A stretch of 31,977 nt of DNA from a virus: positions 1-31,977 of the IMG/VR virus record IMGVR_UViG_3300044732_000560; one strand, given 5' to 3'. Positions within the stretch are counted from its first letter, which is position 1. Each line of letters opens with the position of its first letter. The translations under genes and the position numbers were made by a program. The notes beneath the pieces are model-generated. The model did not search any database. It worked only from the letters and a program-made list of their open reading frames with translations, and was not told the origin of the DNA. This document shows positions 29,610 through 31,977 of this stretch, in pieces.

Positions 29610-29639
29610 CAAATATAGTCAAACTATATCTACTTCCAA
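29610..29639 (-). promoter_or_regulatory. Early promoter of replication block
   Basis: On the minus strand, TTG (29637-29639 reversed), 19 bases, TATATTTG (29610-29617 reversed) match the consensus exactly. Transcription would start near 29604, just before the structured leader. ATATAG-TCAAA-CTATAT (29613-29629), a perfect inverted repeat, overlaps the -7 box and spacer and is a likely operator. Confidence 0.85.
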
Positions 29640-30052
29640 ATAATTGTTGCGACTAAAAAACCAATTGCAGCACCAACAGCCATGATCAAAAACATTTTGC
29701 TGTTGCTATTATCGCAGATAGGTTCTTCATGCACCGGTGCTGGCTGTGTGCGCTCAACACGTTTGATGGGTGTAAGCTTCATCTGCTGCGTACCTGCTTT
29801 GCTTTGTGCATTAGCAATACGCGATTCCTTTAGGCATTCTTTAGCAAATGCCACAGCAATAGCTTGCGTAGGCTTGTCACCTATCCAGCGTGTCACATTG
29901 CCATCGCGCTTAATCATGTTGTGTTCGCGCATCAGCGTAATCAATCGCGCACCTACACGATACTCATTGCGCATTTGTTTGATGTCAAATTCTTTCGCGT
30001 CATGTAATACGCACATGAATTCGTAATACTTGCTTTTTGTGTTTTTTCTCAT
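29630..30052 (-). CDS. Membrane-anchored protein with N-terminal HTH-like part
   Basis: This 140-residue protein begins RKNTKSKYYEFMCVLHDAKE and FDIKQMRNEYRVGARLITLMREHNMIKRDGN, a winged-helix-like pattern. A polar Pro-rich linker (VERTQPAPVHEEP) follows, and the C-terminus is a single transmembrane helix (FLIMAVGAAIGFLVATIIW). A DNA-binding head tied to the membrane could anchor phage DNA or act as regulator; both are inference. Start overlaps the nuclease gene by 4 bases. Confidence 0.55.
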   Translation of the reverse strand: MRKNTKSKYYEFMCVLHDAKEFDIKQMRNEYRVGARLITLMREHNMIKRDGNVTRWIGDKPTQAIAVAFAKECLKESRIANAQSKAGTQQMKLTPIKRVERTQPAPVHEEPICDNSNSKMFLIMAVGAAIGFLVATIIWK

Positions 30053-30411
30053 TGCTCTAAATAAGTTTTAATTGTAATTGTAAATTCTTCAAATGACCTG
30101 CACACCTTAACTGCATAACCTGCATTGATAAGTTGTGCGTGAACGATTTTTTGTGTGTCGGATAGTTTACCCTTTTCGGTTTTCATTTCGATGAACAGTG
30201 CATGGTATGGTCCACTGCTCATGCAGATCATCAAATCAGGCATACCGGGCATAGCACCTTCTGCTTTCAACAGGTTCCAGCGTTTGGCTCTTTGCACAGG
30301 TGTACCACCGATGTACACACCATTAGGGAAGGAAGCGATTAGCACACGTGGGAAGGAATATCTAAACCATTCCACGCAGCGTTGTTGTATCTTGCTTTCT
30401 TCATGCTTCAT
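30049..30411 (-). CDS. VRR-NUC domain nuclease
   Basis: This 120-residue protein is a complete stand-alone VRR-NUC domain. It has ESKIQQRCVEWFR with Glu5, then NGVYIGGTPVQRAKRWNLLK, GMPDLMI with Asp59, FIEMKTEKGKLSDTQK with Glu75 and Lys77, and Gln87. This family of PD-(D/E)xK enzymes cuts branched or flapped DNA. In phages it is usually encoded beside replication and recombination genes. Overlap with the gene upstream is 11 bases. Confidence 0.85.
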   Translation of the reverse strand: MKHEESKIQQRCVEWFRYSFPRVLIASFPNGVYIGGTPVQRAKRWNLLKAEGAMPGMPDLMICMSSGPYHALFIEMKTEKGKLSDTQKIVHAQLINAGYAVKVCRSFEEFTITIKTYLEQ

Positions 30412-31009
30412 GCTGCAGGGTATTAGATATTGCTAACCAAAATTTACCTATGTAGTCTTCATCTGCTTGTATGTTTATCACAGGCAAATGTGATTCTAGC
30501 TCCATATACTCCCATTGGCCTAGTGAATTCACCTGATAATCACAACCTAATGTGATTGGGCAGTATTGCACGCTGCTACGTTCTACGGGAATATCAAAGC
30601 GAACTATCACATGCTGGTCGTTATTGATCGTAACAAGATAGCACATGCGATTCTCATTGACTATCTTTTTCTTAAGCACGTACATATTCACACCATTGAC
30701 TGCTCGGACATCCTGAACATCGTATTCACTTTGCATTGATTCGCTAAAGTTTTCATGAAACTCTAAGTTGTTAAGGCTCTGTTCTATTTCGCGCCAACGT
30801 TTTTCTTTATCGTCTACGCTAAATATCAGTTTGCACCATTCCATCAACTTTGAATTGCTTACATGCAGTTCCTTCCGCAGATCCTGAAAGCTAACCTTGT
30901 TAAACTTCTTCATGATAGTAAGGATATCGCTGCGTGTGGGTAGCTTAGTAGTGCGCAGTTTCTTGCCTTGTGTCTTTATATGCTTTTGGTATTCATTCAT
31001 CGCCTTCAT
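30401..31009 (-). CDS. Hypothetical early protein, possible winged helix
   Basis: This 202-residue protein has a basic start (KHIKTQGKKLRTTKLPTR), then SDILTIMKKFNKVSFQDLRKELHVSNSKLMEW, which reads as a winged-helix DNA-binding unit. The remainder is beta-rich (VNMYVLKKKIVNENRMCYLVTI; HVIVRFDIPVE) and ends ISNTLQHEA. It starts inside the Cro-like gene (17-base overlap; a second ATG at 31000 would give 8). No clear family; a regulator or host-takeover protein is possible. Confidence 0.5.
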   Translation of the reverse strand: MKAMNEYQKHIKTQGKKLRTTKLPTRSDILTIMKKFNKVSFQDLRKELHVSNSKLMEWCKLIFSVDDKEKRWREIEQSLNNLEFHENFSESMQSEYDVQDVRAVNGVNMYVLKKKIVNENRMCYLVTINNDQHVIVRFDIPVERSSVQYCPITLGCDYQVNSLGQWEYMELESHLPVINIQADEDYIGKFWLAISNTLQHEA

Positions 31010-31229
31010 GTTTAATGGTTATACAATCGACTATTTCACACACTGGCACATCCATTACCCGGCTAAGGTTAATCAGCTGCCGTAGCTTGATGCTGCCCGG
31101 GTCATCGCACCAGTTGTGAAGTGTCTTCTTTACTATTGGCGTGTTGCTTCTTTGCATCGCACGAAGTAGGGCAGCTTTACTGCCCACTGTTCGCGCGATT
31201 AGTTGGTTCAGTTCCTGTCGCTTTCTCAT
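30993..31229 (-). CDS. Cro/CI-like HTH regulator
   Basis: This 78-residue protein is mostly one helix-turn-helix domain: LNQLIARTVGSKAALLRAMQ, VKKTLHNWCDDPGSIKLRQLINLSRVMDVPVCEIVD. The 'LHNW...P..IKL..L..L...L.V.......' pattern is typical of XRE-type repressors. It is in the first early operon and is the best candidate to bind the palindromes at the early promoters (GTACA-AA-TGTAC, ATATAG-N5-CTATAT). Start overlaps the stop upstream by 4 bases. Confidence 0.7.
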   Translation of the reverse strand: MRKRQELNQLIARTVGSKAALLRAMQRSNTPIVKKTLHNWCDDPGSIKLRQLINLSRVMDVPVCEIVDCITIKHEGDE

Positions 31230-31555
31230 TCGATTGGTTTTAGTTTTGGGTTTGCCGTGTAGAATACTTCGCGGTGTGCTTCGCTGAACTTATGCATGAA
31301 CACTGCTTCATCGATTGGCTCGTATAGTTTGTCACGCATTTCACGTTCTAAGCGGAAGGCTACATCATCTTCATCATCGTAAACTTTAGTCTCGATGTTA
31401 CAAGCATACTTGTGATGGTACACTGTGATAAGCTTCATGTCTTCAGTCATGCAGCAGTAAAACTTTACATAATCGCCACTGATGTAGTAATGTGGCAAAC
31501 TGATTTGGGTAGTACCTACTCGTACCGGTGCTGTGTGTGTTACTTCGATTAACAT
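31226..31555 (-). CDS. Hypothetical early protein
   Basis: This 109-residue protein starts LIEVTHTAPVRVGTTQISLP and includes YYISGDYVKFYCCMTEDMKLITVYHH and an acidic stretch (YDDEDDVAFRLEREM). Nothing identifies a function. It is second in the first early operon, where host-takeover proteins are common. Confidence 0.55.
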   Translation of the reverse strand: MLIEVTHTAPVRVGTTQISLPHYYISGDYVKFYCCMTEDMKLITVYHHKYACNIETKVYDDEDDVAFRLEREMRDKLYEPIDEAVFMHKFSEAHREVFYTANPKLKPIE

Positions 31556-31576
31556 TGTATTGAGGTTTTAAATTGT

Positions 31577-31834
31577 TTACTGATTTTCTTCGTCTTGCCA
31601 AATAGCTGCAGTAACTGCATCTTCTATTTCACCGATTAACTTTTTATTATTGCTATTCATGATGCACTTAGTCATGTCAATTCCAGCGCAAAGCAGTGTG
31701 TATTTACACTGATCAATAGTTGTTTCTTCAGGTGTCCAGTAATCTCCCCTAGAAAATGCGATTACGTATTCAACTTCGATAGTAAGTGTGAGTGGTGCAT
31801 TGCTGCAGTCGTGTTCAAAAGTGAAATAGCTCAT
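31577..31834 (-). CDS. Hypothetical first early protein
   Basis: This 85-residue acidic protein begins SYFTFEHDCSNAPLTLTIEV and contains YVIAFSRGDYWTPEETTIDQ, which suggests a small sheet plus helix. It is the first gene behind the strongest early promoter, with a leader of about 28 bases. No family recognised. First early genes of phages often act on the host, but that is only context. Confidence 0.55.
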   Translation of the reverse strand: MSYFTFEHDCSNAPLTLTIEVEYVIAFSRGDYWTPEETTIDQCKYTLLCAGIDMTKCIMNSNNKKLIGEIEDAVTAAIWQDEENQ

Positions 31835-31850
31835 TGTGTTTTGTTTTTGA

Positions 31851-31977
31851 TTATCTTTGACGGGTACAAATGTACACGCTTTTTTGGATAGTGCAAGTAT
31901 TTACACCGATATTTTTAAAATTTAACAAATCGACTGCGTAAGTTGCCACATAGGGAAACACTATAACGCATGGCTGG
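31851..31977. repeat. Terminal direct repeat, right copy
   Basis: Exact copy of 1-127. It carries the first early promoter and its palindrome, which appear in the window twice but exist once in a circular genome. Confidence 0.93.
31864..31896 (-). promoter_or_regulatory. First early promoter with overlapping operator
   Basis: On the minus strand, TTG (31894-31896 reversed), 19 bases, TACATTTG (31867-31874 reversed) match the Bacteroidota consensus. The perfect inverted repeat GTACA-AA-TGTAC (31864-31875) covers the -7 box, so a bound repressor would block it. Duplicate positions are 14-46. It drives the genes from 31834 leftward. Confidence 0.85.

Noticed and set aside
21724-31834. Lysogeny functions in the early region
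   Set aside because: A Cro-like regulator exists, but no integrase, excisionase, partition gene or attachment site was found, so a temperate life style is not claimed.

Overview
The window is most likely one complete, circularly closed genome of a tailed phage (siphovirus-like) infecting a Bacteroidota host. Its first 127 bases recur exactly as its last 127, so the unique length is about 31,850 bp. The host assignment is inference. It rests on promoters of the Bacteroidota type (TTG, 19-21 bases, TAnnTTTG), the lack of clear Shine-Dalgarno sites, frequent TAATG/ATGA gene junctions, and many small proteins that resemble families common in Bacteroidota phages. No integrase, tRNA or CRISPR array was found, so a virulent life style is plausible but not shown.

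Layout. Positions 199-21706 are almost all plus strand and hold the late genes. In order these are: a sigma-like regulator, a Cys-rich protein, two small proteins including a possible small terminase, and a tail assembly chaperone whose second product needs a -1 frameshift on a T9 run. Then come a large modular receptor-binding tail protein, several tail/neck proteins, the tape measure, an XkdF-like protease, a scaffold, the capsid, a tail-tube-like protein, the portal (with a C-terminal extra domain) and a head-tail connector. A lysis cassette follows (holin-like, CHAP-like endolysin, two overlapping spanin-like genes, a coiled-coil membrane protein), then a phosphoesterase and a small HExxH protein. 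Positions 21724-31834 are all minus strand and hold the early genes: a Cro-like regulator, a VRR-NUC nuclease, a replication initiator-like protein, an SSB-like protein, a homing HNH endonuclease, the large terminase, an annealing protein paired with a lambda-type exonuclease, and many small unknown proteins.

Regulation. Three minus-strand promoters with the same architecture (31867-31896, 29610-29639, 25071-25100) divide the early region into an entry block, a replication/packaging block and a recombination block. The replication block starts with a roughly 100-nt leader that can form two long interlocking helices. Both helices tolerate their single non-Watson-Crick position only on the transcribed strand, so this is the best candidate for an undescribed RNA element. 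Two promoter-terminator units may encode small RNAs of about 70-80 nt (12902-12980 plus, 21375-21445 minus). A 44-residue ribbon-helix-helix-like gene lies antisense inside the head cluster, with two ACATGT sites 10 bp apart inside its own promoter.

Genes too short for routine calling were found by reading the sequence at 1023-1163, 10275-10448, 12979-13113, 18372-18491, 22135-22242, 22500-22640, 24662-24766 and 27808-27969. Most are supported by TAATG or ATGA junctions with their neighbours.
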